DNA of 32,575 nt from Acidobacteriota bacterium (GTDB taxonomy: Bacteria; Acidobacteriota; Blastocatellia; Pyrinomonadales; Pyrinomonadaceae). The stretch lies in the NCBI GenBank assembly GCA_013813755.1, contig JACCRD010000138.1:1-32575 (forward strand). Direction: 5' to 3'. Under the pieces are notes generated by a model, which was given only the letters and a program-made list of their open reading frames with translations, was not told where the DNA came from and searched no databases. Both the position numbers and the translations under genes were made by a program. This document shows positions 1-10,053 of the stretch, in pieces (positions within the stretch are counted from its first letter, which is position 1; every line of letters begins with the position of its first letter).

Positions 1-34
1 GTTGCTGGTCGTAGTGTTCTTTAACCGTATTCAT
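1..34 (-). CDS. N-terminus of a truncated CDS (MNTVKEHYDQQ...), possibly a SAM-dependent methyltransferase
   Basis: Reverse complement of 1-34 opens with ATG and reads MNTVKEHYDQQ to the window edge. The start resembles class I methyltransferase N-termini, but only 11 codons are visible. Confidence 0.3.
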   Translation of the reverse strand, partial: MNTVKEHYDQQ

Positions 35-345
35 CATTCAACAAATTTCTGAATTATACATCTGTTCTAAATCGGCAACACAACACAAGAGAAGCCGCCC
101 AACAAGTTATTATACCGCTAAACTGCGGCATAAAACTCAAATACAGGCAAAATACTGCAAATCTGTTTCAAAATTGACCATTTTTGAGACGAAGTTAAGT
201 ATAGCACCACAAAATTAGGACACTACTAAACAAAGAGCGGCTTGAACTGAAAAAGGTAGGCACAAAAATGGACACAGCACTATTTCTGAACGATTATGAA
301 GTATTAAATCAGACAAGGTAAATAGCTGTAAATAAAGGATTAAGT

Positions 346-420
<75 letters not shown>

Positions 421-440
421 TTTTTATAGAAGGGATAGTA

Positions 441-485
441 AAAAGGTAAAAGGGAAAAAGTAATATTTTCTTCCTTTTACCTTTT
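441..485. terminator. Hairpin between tRNA-Cys and tRNA-Gly, candidate terminator or processing structure
   Basis: AAAAGGTAAAAGG (441-453) is the reverse complement of CCTTTTACCTTTT (473-485), with an A/T-rich loop. Confidence 0.4.
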
Positions 486-501
486 AGCTTTTAAAGAATA
501 T

Positions 502-576
502 TGGAGCGGGAGACGAGATTTGAACTCGCGACTTCGACCTTGGCAAGGTCGCGCTCTACCACTGAGCTACTCCCGC
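502..576 (-). tRNA. tRNA-Gly(GCC), 3' CCA encoded
   Basis: Reverse complement GCGGGAG...CTCCCGC-T-CCA, D-arm GCTCAGTGGTAGAGC, anticodon stem-loop CGACC-TTGCCAA-GGTCG (anticodon GCC), T-arm GCGAG-TTCAAAT-CTCGT. Confidence 0.95.
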
Positions 577-649
577 TAACGAACTTCTAATTTTACGAAT
601 TGAGCTAATTTTGTCAAGTCTGTATTATTTTAATTTTTAAGGTCAGTTC

Positions 650-2212
650 TTATTTTGGAGCTTCAACGGTTAAATCTTTAATAAAACTCCAATCTCCGCT
701 CGGATTAATTTTGATATTACCAATTCGTTTACTGGCGACAACCATATTTGACGGATACCAGAGCGGCAGAAGCGGCAAATCACGACTGACGATTTCCTGA
801 GCTTTAACGTAAAGTTCCCTGGACTTTGCCTTATCAGTCGAATCAACCGCTTCCTGCACAATTTTATCGAATTCTGGATTGCTATACCTGCTGCGATTGC
901 GCCCGCCCGGTTTTTTATCGGGCGACTCGTTGGACGCGAATAAATCGCGAAGAAAAATCGGATCCTGATTGCCTCCGATCCAGATTGAAGTGTTCATCTG
1001 AAATTGCCCGAGTTTTAATTGATCGAGCAGAGTATTGTTTTCAAGCGTTTCAATTTCCGCGTTGATTCCAACTTCCTTAAGCGAGTTTTGAATAATTTGA
1101 GCGTAGAAACTAACGGCATTGTTTCCCGCCGCAACCTTAAACCGCACCGGTTCGCCTTTGTAACCGGATTCCTGAAGTATCTGCCGGGCGCGAGTTTGGT
1201 CAAAAGTATATTTTATACCAGGCGAAAAAGCCCAAGCCGATTCGGGCAGAATTGAATGCGCAACTTTAGCTTGTCCGGCAAGTAAATCGCTGATAATTTT
1301 TTCTCGGTTGATGGCAAAGGCAATCGCCTGACGCAGTTTTATGTTGTCAATCGGTTTGCTCGAAACATTGAATCCGATGTATCGCACGTTTGAGCCGTCG
1401 GTTTGGACGACTTGCAGATTGGAATTTTGTTCCAACGATTGGAACGTGTCGGCGGAAAAATTAGTCGGGTTCGGCGCCACATCCACGCGACCGGTTTGCA
1501 GTTCGGCTTGCAGGGAATTGGCATCGGTCACGGTTTTAATATTTAGCTTCTGAATTTTTGGCGCGCCTTCCCAATAATCTGGATTGGCATCCAATTCTAC
1601 AGAGTTGTTAACCTGATCGAATTTCGTAAATTTAAACGGTCCGGTGCCAAGGGGCGCGGTTTTCTGCTGTTCGATTGTTCCTTCAGGGATAATCGGAATG
1701 GTTACTAAGTTAGATAAAAGCTGATTAACAAGTGCCGGTCGGGCGACTTTGATAACGGCGGTTCGATCATCGGGCAAATCAATTGAAGTAATATGCGGTT
1801 GTTTTTGATTATTTACTGTATCGTAAAAACTCGCGCCCTTATAGCCGCCTGATTGAAACAAGGCGTCGAGCGTATATTTGACATCGGCGGAAGTTAAAAC
1901 TTTGCCGTTGTGAAATTTTACATTGTCATTGAGCACAAATGTGACGGTTAAATTATCTTCACCCGTTTTGATATCTTTGGCTAAATCTCCCACGTATTCG
2001 AAATTTTCGTTCTTTTTTACCAGAGAGTTATACATTAAAACGCGAACGCGGTCGGCAGCCGAATCAGGACTGGTTGTGCTGATCGTATCGAGACTAGAAA
2101 ATTTGTCGGAATTGGCGATGGTGACGATATTATTGTCCTGTGTCCGGCAGGCTAATCCGCCAAAAAGAAGCGTACAAATAATAAAATATCCGGGAATAAA
2201 ACGTAGATTCAT
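650..2212 (-). CDS. ABC transporter substrate-binding lipoprotein, family 5 (peptide/nickel-type)
   Basis: Family 5 SBP features: VTFVLNDNVKFHNGKVLTSADVKYTLDA, GTGPFKF, RQAIAFAINREKII. Lipobox-like LLFGGLAC. The ATG at 2212 has an upstream GGAGG, so it is preferred over the ORF-track start at 2233. Confidence 0.88.
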   Translation of the reverse strand: MNLRFIPGYFIICTLLFGGLACRTQDNNIVTIANSDKFSSLDTISTTSPDSAADRVRVLMYNSLVKKNENFEYVGDLAKDIKTGEDNLTVTFVLNDNVKFHNGKVLTSADVKYTLDALFQSGGYKGASFYDTVNNQKQPHITSIDLPDDRTAVIKVARPALVNQLLSNLVTIPIIPEGTIEQQKTAPLGTGPFKFTKFDQVNNSVELDANPDYWEGAPKIQKLNIKTVTDANSLQAELQTGRVDVAPNPTNFSADTFQSLEQNSNLQVVQTDGSNVRYIGFNVSSKPIDNIKLRQAIAFAINREKIISDLLAGQAKVAHSILPESAWAFSPGIKYTFDQTRARQILQESGYKGEPVRFKVAAGNNAVSFYAQIIQNSLKEVGINAEIETLENNTLLDQLKLGQFQMNTSIWIGGNQDPIFLRDLFASNESPDKKPGGRNRSRYSNPEFDKIVQEAVDSTDKAKSRELYVKAQEIVSRDLPLLPLWYPSNMVVASKRIGNIKINPSGDWSFIKDLTVEAPK

Positions 2213-2249
2213 TGTGCCTCCAGAAAGTTTCACGCGCGAAAGGCGTTTT

Positions 2250-3404
2250 TTATTTTGAACTATAACTATAATTTAATTTATCGTTTAAGCGAGCGATGAT
2301 TTTGGAAAGTTCGTCGAGCCGCTCCGCATCAAAATCAAGCGGCGGCTGAAGAATATTTTTCACTTCAGCAATGTTAAGCAACGACAGATCAAGTTGGGCA
2401 AGTGACAATTCTTCGTCCTGAAAAGCTTTGAGCAGGGCGCGGTAACTTTTCCGCACGGATTCGGCGCTTGAACAAATCAAAATCATATCTTCACCGGCTT
2501 GGAACGCGCGCTTGGCGGCTTCTTCAATCGCGTAATGACGCAGAATCGCCCCCATCTCCAAATCATCGGTCAGCGCGAGATGTTTGAAGCCGAGTTCTTC
2601 GCGCAGAAGTTTGGTCACTATGTTCGCGTTCAGAGAAGCGGGAATAAGTTTCCCGCCAATCTTTTCGTGCTCAAGGTCGATTTTAGGAAAACCGCCGTGG
2701 CTGACCATCACGACACGAATTCGGTCATCTTCGTCCTGACGATACAAAAAAAGTTCGATATACGGCGCGAGATCCTGTGCGATTAACTCGTCGTGCGTCA
2801 AATCAACCAGCGGCAATTCCTCGTGCGAATCAACTTCGCCCGCGCCGATGCCCGGAAAATGTTTGAGGCAAGCCAAAATTCCCTGACTTTGCAAACCGCG
2901 CAGGTAAACCTGCGAATACCCAAGAACCTCACCGGGCGAACGTCCGAAGGAACGCGAGAAAAGCCCGTTCGAAAGCAGTTCGCGTTCTTCAGACATAATT
3001 TCCATGACGGGCGCGAAATTCATATTAAAGCCGAGCCGCCGAAGAATTTCGCCGGTAATTTTACCCAGTTCGCGAGCCGCCGCTAAATCGCCGTGCTGCC
3101 GAATGACACGCGCCGAAGGCATCGGAGTGTTGATGCGCCGCAGACGGTCAACCAAGCCGCCTTCCTGATCAACACTTAAAATCGGCGGGACAGGCAAAAT
3201 TTGGCGCACGTCGTCGAGCAATTTTCGAGTTTGCGCGGCTTGTTTGATATTTCTGGCAAACAAACAGACGCCGCCCGGCGAAACTTCTTCAAGCAGTTCG
3301 CGCGTTTCGGCATCAACTTCCACTCCAGGAAGTCCGATAAAAAATAATTGTCCGATTTTTTTCTCTAAAGGCAGAGAGAGGATTTGATCCGACATAATAA
3401 ACAC
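2250..3404 (-). CDS. nagZ: Glycoside hydrolase family 3, beta-N-acetylhexosaminidase (NagZ-like)
   Basis: Motifs SVDQEGG, KHFPGIGAGEVDSHEELP and LTDDLEMGAI (catalytic Asp context) fit GH3 NagZ. Confidence 0.85.
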   Translation of the reverse strand: MFIMSDQILSLPLEKKIGQLFFIGLPGVEVDAETRELLEEVSPGGVCLFARNIKQAAQTRKLLDDVRQILPVPPILSVDQEGGLVDRLRRINTPMPSARVIRQHGDLAAARELGKITGEILRRLGFNMNFAPVMEIMSEERELLSNGLFSRSFGRSPGEVLGYSQVYLRGLQSQGILACLKHFPGIGAGEVDSHEELPLVDLTHDELIAQDLAPYIELFLYRQDEDDRIRVVMVSHGGFPKIDLEHEKIGGKLIPASLNANIVTKLLREELGFKHLALTDDLEMGAILRHYAIEEAAKRAFQAGEDMILICSSAESVRKSYRALLKAFQDEELSLAQLDLSLLNIAEVKNILQPPLDFDAERLDELSKIIARLNDKLNYSYSSK

Positions 3405-3494
3405 AAAGCGAATTGTAGCAAGGTTAAAGCTTTAGATAAAGTGTCGCGCTCTAGACAGTTAAAGTAAATCTTAAATTAAAATTCTATATTTCGC

Positions 3495-6179
3495 TCAAAG
3501 CAGTCGACTTTTAATATCTCTGACAAAATTCAGCAATTCCGGATACGACATTTCTTCGATATCAACTTTAGAAATTTCATTGATTATTTTTTCGTTGGAA
3601 ATACCGAAAAGCGAAAATTGAGCAGCTAGGTTATTTTTGCCCGCCTGTTGAAATGCTTTCTCATTTGAATTTTCAGATTGTTTCGCATCTCTGAAAATCG
3701 CCAATTCATATTGTTCAAGTTTTTTTAGAACTTCTCTGGCGCGGGAAATTGTGTTTGCAGGCAAACCGGCTAACTGCGCCACCGCGATGCCGTAAGATTT
3801 TGAAGCCTTTCCTTTCTGCATTTTATGTAGAAACACAATCTCATTTTCCTTTTCGGTCGCTAAAACCTGATAATTTTTCGCACCCGGCAGCTTTTCAGCC
3901 AGTTCGGTTAATTCGTGATAATGCGTGGCAAAAAGAGTTTTAGCAGAGTGTTCCGGTGAATTATGCAGATATTCGGCAACCGCCCAGGCAATCGAAAGTC
4001 CGTCAAAAGTTGAAGTTCCGCGCCCGATTTCATCCAGCAAAATCAAACTTCTGGGTGTTGCGTTATGCAGGATGGCGGCTGTTTCGGTCATTTCAACCAT
4101 AAACGTCGAACGTCCGCTCGCCAAATCATCCGATGCGCCGACGCGCGTCCAAATCCGGTCGACAATCGGAAGTTTAGCGTAGGAAGCGGGAACAAATGAG
4201 CCGATTTGAGCAAGAATCTGAATTAGAGCGATTTGCCGCAGAACAGTTGATTTTCCGCCCATATTTGGACCGGTTATTATCAAAAGACGGTCGGTTGAAT
4301 TATTCAGATAGATATCGTTGGGAATAAAATCTCTGAGTCCGAAGAATTCGACAATCGGGTGTCTGCCTTCCTTGATGTCAATTTCATCGCCTTCGTGCAA
4401 AACCGGAGCGACGTAATTTTGCCGGGCGGCGATTTCCGCCAAACTTGCCAGCGCGTCTAAAGTCGCAAGCGCTCGGGCAGTCGATTGGAGATTGATTGTT
4501 TCCTTTGCAACTTCTTTTCGAACTTCATTAAACAAAGCGATTTCCAATTCTTTAATCCGTTCTTCCGCACCCAAAACCTTTTGTTCCCACTCCCTGAGTT
4601 CGGGCGTCGAATATCTTTCGGCGTTGGTTAAAGTTTGGCGGCGTTCATAATTGTCGGGAACTCTTGAGACGTTGCCTTTTGAAATTTCGATAAAATAGCC
4701 GAAGACATTGTTAAACTTTATTTTTAAGTTTTGAATGCCTGTGCGGCGTTTTTCGCTTTCTTCAAACTGGGCGATAATTTGTTTGGCGTTATTAGAAATT
4801 GTCTTAAATTCGTCTAATTCTGCGTTGAATCCCGCGCGAATCACGCCGCCGAAAGAAATAACGCCCGGAGAATCTTCAGAAATAGCTCTAAAAATCAGAC
4901 TGGAAATTTCCGGCAATTCAAATATGTTTTCGGATAAAACCTGCAAAAGCAGAGATTTAGAATCTTTTAACTGGTCAACGACCGACGGTATCTGTGACAA
5001 AGATTCTTTGATCGCCAGTAAATCTCTGGGCGTTGTAACTCCGAGATTAAGCCGACCGACGAGCCGCTCCAAATCGGAAATTTCTTTTAGAAGTCGGCGG
5101 AGCGTGTCGCGCAAAATAGTTTCCATCAGCTCGGAAACAGCTAAAAGTCGCGTCGATATTTCGGCTTTTTTCATCGAAGGGCGTAGCAGCCAGTTGTGCA
5201 GAAGGCGACCGCCCATTCCGGTAATTGTTTTGTCAATAACGCTCAATAAAGTGTGTTTTTTATTCGCCCCACGCGACTGGACAATTTCCAGGTTACGCAG
5301 CGTCACCGCGTCGAGCATCAGATAATCATTGGCTTCCGAATAATTAATTTCCGAAATGTGTCCTGCCGAAGCTCTCTGCGTTTCGAGCGCGTACCGCAGG
5401 CAAGCGCCCGAAGCGCGGACGGATTCGTTTTTATCCTGCAAGCCAAAGCCGGACAGTTCGCGCACGTTAAATTGCTGTTTAAGAGTTTTCGCGCAATCTT
5501 CAAATTCAAAAAGCCATTCGTCAAGCGGAGTCAAGGTTGTCAGAAATTTTTTGGAATTCTGCGGGAAAATTGAGACCACGTTTTGATCGGTGTTTTTGGC
5601 GGATAAATTTTCGAAAGCATTTTCGATCAATTTTTGCAAAGACGCGGGAAATAACAATTCGCGCGGGGCGTAATTTTCTATTTCAGTAACCATTTTTGCC
5701 CACGAATCGGCACCACTAATTTGAGTTGAGAAAAACTCTCCGGTCGAAAGCTCAAGAAACGAAACGCCGAAAGTTTCGCCCGCGCCGCACACCGTTGCCA
5801 GAAAAATTGATTCCCTTGAGTCAGACAGCTGCTGGTCAATTGCCGTACCGGGCGTAATCACTCGCACAACTTCGCGCTTGACGAGTTTTACTCCTTTAGC
5901 GGCATCTTCAGTTTGTTCGCAGATTGCGACACGAAAGCCTTTTTTGACAAGTTTGGAAATATAAGCAGCAGCGGCGTGATGCGGCACTCCGCACATTGGA
6001 ACCGGGTTTTTCGAATCTTTGTGCCGGGCGGTTAAAGTAATTTCCAGTTCGCGCGCGCCGACAATCGCGTCTTCGTTGAAAAGTTCATAAAAATCGCCCA
6101 GCCGAAAAAAAAGTATTGTTCCGGGATATTGTTTTTTTATCTCAAAATACTGCCTAAGCATCGGAGTCAAATTGTCCAT
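3495..6179 (-). CDS. mutS: DNA mismatch repair protein MutS
   Basis: 894 aa. MLRQYFEIKKQYPGTILFFRLGDFYELF N-terminus, Walker A GPNMGGKSTVLRQ, LLDEIGRGTSTFDG, FATHYHELTEL. Confidence 0.98.
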   Translation of the reverse strand: MDNLTPMLRQYFEIKKQYPGTILFFRLGDFYELFNEDAIVGARELEITLTARHKDSKNPVPMCGVPHHAAAAYISKLVKKGFRVAICEQTEDAAKGVKLVKREVVRVITPGTAIDQQLSDSRESIFLATVCGAGETFGVSFLELSTGEFFSTQISGADSWAKMVTEIENYAPRELLFPASLQKLIENAFENLSAKNTDQNVVSIFPQNSKKFLTTLTPLDEWLFEFEDCAKTLKQQFNVRELSGFGLQDKNESVRASGACLRYALETQRASAGHISEINYSEANDYLMLDAVTLRNLEIVQSRGANKKHTLLSVIDKTITGMGGRLLHNWLLRPSMKKAEISTRLLAVSELMETILRDTLRRLLKEISDLERLVGRLNLGVTTPRDLLAIKESLSQIPSVVDQLKDSKSLLLQVLSENIFELPEISSLIFRAISEDSPGVISFGGVIRAGFNAELDEFKTISNNAKQIIAQFEESEKRRTGIQNLKIKFNNVFGYFIEISKGNVSRVPDNYERRQTLTNAERYSTPELREWEQKVLGAEERIKELEIALFNEVRKEVAKETINLQSTARALATLDALASLAEIAARQNYVAPVLHEGDEIDIKEGRHPIVEFFGLRDFIPNDIYLNNSTDRLLIITGPNMGGKSTVLRQIALIQILAQIGSFVPASYAKLPIVDRIWTRVGASDDLASGRSTFMVEMTETAAILHNATPRSLILLDEIGRGTSTFDGLSIAWAVAEYLHNSPEHSAKTLFATHYHELTELAEKLPGAKNYQVLATEKENEIVFLHKMQKGKASKSYGIAVAQLAGLPANTISRAREVLKKLEQYELAIFRDAKQSENSNEKAFQQAGKNNLAAQFSLFGISNEKIINEISKVDIEEMSYPELLNFVRDIKSRLL

Positions 6180-6412
6180 AGGCGTTCAGTAAATATTTAT
6201 TAAATTCGAATTTTTTGAGTTTGTTAATTGTGAAATTATCTTCGGTTTTATAAACTACAACTTTTTTAAGATATTTGCTAAGATATTGAATCGATAAATA
6301 TTTTTCACATTTATTAAGATGGGTGATAAACTTATATCGTTAATAACGAATCATAGAACTCATATTTCCTTCCGAGTGATCGAATAATAAATTTTGGAGT
6401 TTTAATAAAAAT

Positions 6413-7492
6413 ATGAAAGCAGTAAAAATTATATACGTTTTGTGTCTCGCCTTACTTTTGAATAATTTTCAAGCTCTCAGCACATTTGCGCAGGGAAAAG
6501 AACCGGCGGCGATTAAGAAAAATAGTGCTGTCGAAGCGGTTTCCAAATCGCCTGCGGAAAATCCTGCGGAAAATGTCGTCGCTGTTGAGCAGGCAATGTC
6601 TTCCGACAAATTTCCAACACTTGATAATAATTCTAGTGAAAAATATGTCATCGGTTTTCAGGACACTTTAGAAATACAAGTGTTTAAGCACCCGGAACTT
6701 TCGCAAACTGTAAGCGTCAGCCCTGACGGAACAATTTTGATGCCGCGAATCAATCAGCCAATTCTTGCCGCCTGCATGACGGAGAGAGAATTAAGAGACA
6801 GCGTTACTGCTTTATATAAAAGTTATCTGCGTAATCCATTTGTTAATGTTCGTGTTACCGATCAAAAGTCACAACCCATCGGCGTAATGGGCGCGGTAGA
6901 GAAACCGGGACATTTTTTTCTTAACCGCAGGGTAAGATTACTTGAACTGTTAGCTTTGGCGGGCGGTCATGATGTAGAAACCGCCGGTAAAAAAATTAAG
7001 GTTGCTAAAGTTGGTTCAGCCGGCTGCGGGATACGACTCGATGCTGATAAAAAATCTAAAGATAAAATAGAATTCGCCGAATATAATTTGAATGATGTTA
7101 TAGAAGGAAAGGAAAATCCCTGGATGGAGCCAGGTGATATTGTTTCAATTTTAGTTTCTGAACAAGCTTATGTTGTTGGCAACGTAATTAAGCCGAGAGA
7201 AGTTTCTCTGCGAGAAACTGTTACCTTGACTCAAGCGATTGCGATGGCTGGAGGACTTGCGAAAGAAGCCAAAACAAGTAAAGTTAGAATTCAGAGACAG
7301 GAAAAAGATGGAACTTTGAAAACTGAAACTTTTTATGACCTAAAGGAAATACAAAGTAGAAAAGTCCCCGATCCGGTTCTCCTGGCTAACGATATTGTTG
7401 ATGTTCCGAAGGACGGCGTGAAGGCAATTCGCAACGGTTTATTAAAAGCTATCACCGGCGGTATTCCAAATATTTTCTATAAAATTCCGTAA
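6413..7492 (+). CDS. Polysaccharide export outer-membrane protein (Wza/Poly_export, SLBB domains)
   Basis: N-terminal signal sequence, YVIGFQDTLEIQVFKHPELSQTVSVSPDGTILMPRI, and repeated VGNVIKPREVSL-type SLBB segments. Directly upstream of a BY-kinase. Confidence 0.9.
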   Translation: MKAVKIIYVLCLALLLNNFQALSTFAQGKEPAAIKKNSAVEAVSKSPAENPAENVVAVEQAMSSDKFPTLDNNSSEKYVIGFQDTLEIQVFKHPELSQTVSVSPDGTILMPRINQPILAACMTERELRDSVTALYKSYLRNPFVNVRVTDQKSQPIGVMGAVEKPGHFFLNRRVRLLELLALAGGHDVETAGKKIKVAKVGSAGCGIRLDADKKSKDKIEFAEYNLNDVIEGKENPWMEPGDIVSILVSEQAYVVGNVIKPREVSLRETVTLTQAIAMAGGLAKEAKTSKVRIQRQEKDGTLKTETFYDLKEIQSRKVPDPVLLANDIVDVPKDGVKAIRNGLLKAITGGIPNIFYKIP

Positions 7493-7500
7493 GATATTGT

Positions 7501-9984
7501 ATGCAAGACAGAAGAGAAATCGTTCACAGACAAATGGAAACGGTTGACATCGAACGCCCGTTTGAACTCCAAAATTCATCTGCTAACAACGGTTACGGCG
7601 CGTATCGTGATAATCAGGTGCAGGATAATTTTCAGCTGATTACCTATTGGCGAATTATTCGCAAAAGGTTTTGGCTGGTCGTCGGGATCGCTGTTTTGCT
7701 GACCACTCTGGCGGCGATATATGTGGCGCGAAAACCGGATATTTTTGAGGCGTCGGGCTGGATTCAGGTTGATATGGAGCAGGCGAATCTGGGTCTTGTC
7801 TCAGATGACAAACGACCGCAGCTTTCAAATCAGGATCCTTCCTATTTTAACACCCAACTGCTTTTGCTTGGTAGCGACAGCCTTCTCCGGAGAGTGGTTA
7901 AAGAACTTAGTTTAGACAGCAACAAGGATTTTCAAAAGGCTAAAGCCGAACAAAATGTTTCCGCTTTAGGTTCAATGCTGAAAGCAATCGGGCTGGCAAG
8001 TGATGATTCCAAAAAAAGCGCCGACGGGATTGAGGATAATTCGATAATATCAAGTTCAACTTTAGCTTCATCCGAGGAAATTGAAGAAGCTATCCGGCTC
8101 GCGCCATACGTCAAAATGTTAAAAGACGTAATGGTGATTGAACCGATTCGTGAATCTCGAGTGACAAGTAAAGATACAAGGCTCATTCAAGTTAGTTATC
8201 GGCATACAAATCGTGAACTTGCCGCACTGGTCGTAAATGGTCTGGGCGAAATTTTTACCAAGTCTAATCAGGAAAAGCGAACCGGCACCAGCACAAAAAC
8301 AAATGATTTTTTAAAAGAACGGATCGCCAGCCTGCAATCTGAAATAAAAGCCAGTGAAAACAAAGTCTTTGAATTTAATAAAAGTTCTGAAATTCTTAAA
8401 ACTGATGATCAGCAAACGGTTGATCTCGAACGATTGTCAGGGCTGAACAAACAATTGCTGGAAGCTGAAAATGAGCGAAAGATTGCCGAAGCCAAATTCA
8501 AAACGGTTGAAAATTCGCCGGAAAGAATTAATTCGCTCGTTGAAGAACAGATGGTTCGCTATTTTACTGAAAGAGAAAATAATACAAGGGCTTTAAATAC
8601 TGGTACGCAGAGAACTATTGCCGCCTTGAATGTAGACAAAGCGAAACTTCTCGAAGAATATCAGCCGACTGCGCCTGAAGTAAAGGAACTCGAAGTACAA
8701 CTTGAAACTCTTAAGCGTGAAATGAGTGGAATAAAGGATGATGAGGAAAAGGATTTAGATAATTTTCGCAAACAAGCGAGAAATGACATTCTCAATAACC
8801 TTAGAACAAGTTATGAGAGAGCAAAAAGTCAGGAAGACAAAATTAGAGTTTCATTTGACGCGCAGAAAAATCGAGCTTTGGCGCAAGGTCAATCAGGAGT
8901 CGCTATTCGACTTTTGGAACAGGATATAGAAACCAAAAAAGGTTTTCTTGAGAATATTACTAAGTCACAGCGTGAAAATGATGTTAAAGCGATTGGCACC
9001 GACAACAATATAAGCGTTGCTGAAATCGCAATTCCGCCAAAAAATCCGGTCGCTCCAAGACGCTTGACAACAGTTCTGGGCGCACTATTTTTATCGACAT
9101 TGTTCGGAATGGGACTGGCTATTTTCCTTGATTATCTCGATGACTCGATTCGCACGACAGAGGAAATTGAAAGCCTGCTCCAACTTCCGGCGCTGGCGGC
9201 GATTCCCAAAATTGATTTGGTGACAAAACGCCGGATGCTGCTTGCGGGCGGTAATGATGACGGGCAGGACACTTCGAAATCCGAACTGCTTATTCACACC
9301 GACTCGCGTTCGTCCCTGGCGGAATCTTACCGGCAGCTGCGAACTTCCATTTTGCTTTCGACAGCGGGTCGCGCTCCGAAATCACTTTTGATTACCTCGA
9401 GTATGCCTTCGGAAGGCAAAACGACGACGGCGATTAATACAGCGATCAGTCTGGCTCAGACCGGCGCGAAAGTTCTGATTATTGACGCTGATATGCGCCG
9501 CCCGCGGCTTCATTCGGTTTTTGATGTCAGCAACGCGCAGGGTTTAAGCACACTTCTTTCGAGCGAGTTGACGGAAGATGAAATGCTGAACGTCATTGAA
9601 TACAACGAAGATTCAAGATTAAATTTACTGACTTCCGGACCAGTTCCGCCGAACCCAGCGGAATTAATCGGCTCCGAACAGATGACAAATTTATTAAATG
9701 TTTTGCAGAAAAACTTTACGCACGTCGTTGTCGATTCGCCGCCGATTGCTTCATTCACCGATGGCGTTTTAATCGCTTCGATGGTGGACGGCGTGATCTT
9801 AGTCGTCAATTCAGGAAAAAGCTCAAGACAGGTTGTTCGCCGTTCGAGACAATTATTAATGGACATCGGCGCAAAAATTTTAGGAGTCGTTCTCAACAAT
9901 GTAAATCTTCGCTCGCAGGAAAATAATTATTATTATCAAAGTTATTATCACAGAGATAATTACAGGCAGGACGACGACGAGTAA
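7501..9984 (+). CDS. Polysaccharide co-polymerase/tyrosine autokinase (Wzc-like BY-kinase)
   Basis: Wzz-like TM region, coiled coil, Walker A TSSMPSEGKTTTAIN, Walker A' LIIDADMRRPRLH, Tyr-rich C-terminus NNYYYQSYYHRDNYRQDDDE. Confidence 0.93.
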   Translation: MQDRREIVHRQMETVDIERPFELQNSSANNGYGAYRDNQVQDNFQLITYWRIIRKRFWLVVGIAVLLTTLAAIYVARKPDIFEASGWIQVDMEQANLGLVSDDKRPQLSNQDPSYFNTQLLLLGSDSLLRRVVKELSLDSNKDFQKAKAEQNVSALGSMLKAIGLASDDSKKSADGIEDNSIISSSTLASSEEIEEAIRLAPYVKMLKDVMVIEPIRESRVTSKDTRLIQVSYRHTNRELAALVVNGLGEIFTKSNQEKRTGTSTKTNDFLKERIASLQSEIKASENKVFEFNKSSEILKTDDQQTVDLERLSGLNKQLLEAENERKIAEAKFKTVENSPERINSLVEEQMVRYFTERENNTRALNTGTQRTIAALNVDKAKLLEEYQPTAPEVKELEVQLETLKREMSGIKDDEEKDLDNFRKQARNDILNNLRTSYERAKSQEDKIRVSFDAQKNRALAQGQSGVAIRLLEQDIETKKGFLENITKSQRENDVKAIGTDNNISVAEIAIPPKNPVAPRRLTTVLGALFLSTLFGMGLAIFLDYLDDSIRTTEEIESLLQLPALAAIPKIDLVTKRRMLLAGGNDDGQDTSKSELLIHTDSRSSLAESYRQLRTSILLSTAGRAPKSLLITSSMPSEGKTTTAINTAISLAQTGAKVLIIDADMRRPRLHSVFDVSNAQGLSTLLSSELTEDEMLNVIEYNEDSRLNLLTSGPVPPNPAELIGSEQMTNLLNVLQKNFTHVVVDSPPIASFTDGVLIASMVDGVILVVNSGKSSRQVVRRSRQLLMDIGAKILGVVLNNVNLRSQENNYYYQSYYHRDNYRQDDDE

Positions 9985-10053
9985 TCTGAATTAAAATATA
10001 AAAAATCAAACTATTAAACGCGGCTTCACATTCCGCAAAGTAAATTTTTGTTT

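Noticed and set aside
826-1553. Plus- and minus-strand short ORFs inside the substrate-binding protein gene
   Set aside because: Shadow ORFs of a clear coding gene (650..2212); no motifs.
4735-5586. Plus-strand ORFs up to 196 aa antisense to mutS
   Set aside because: Lie fully inside mutS on the opposite strand with low-complexity Ser/Arg-rich translations typical of shadow frames.
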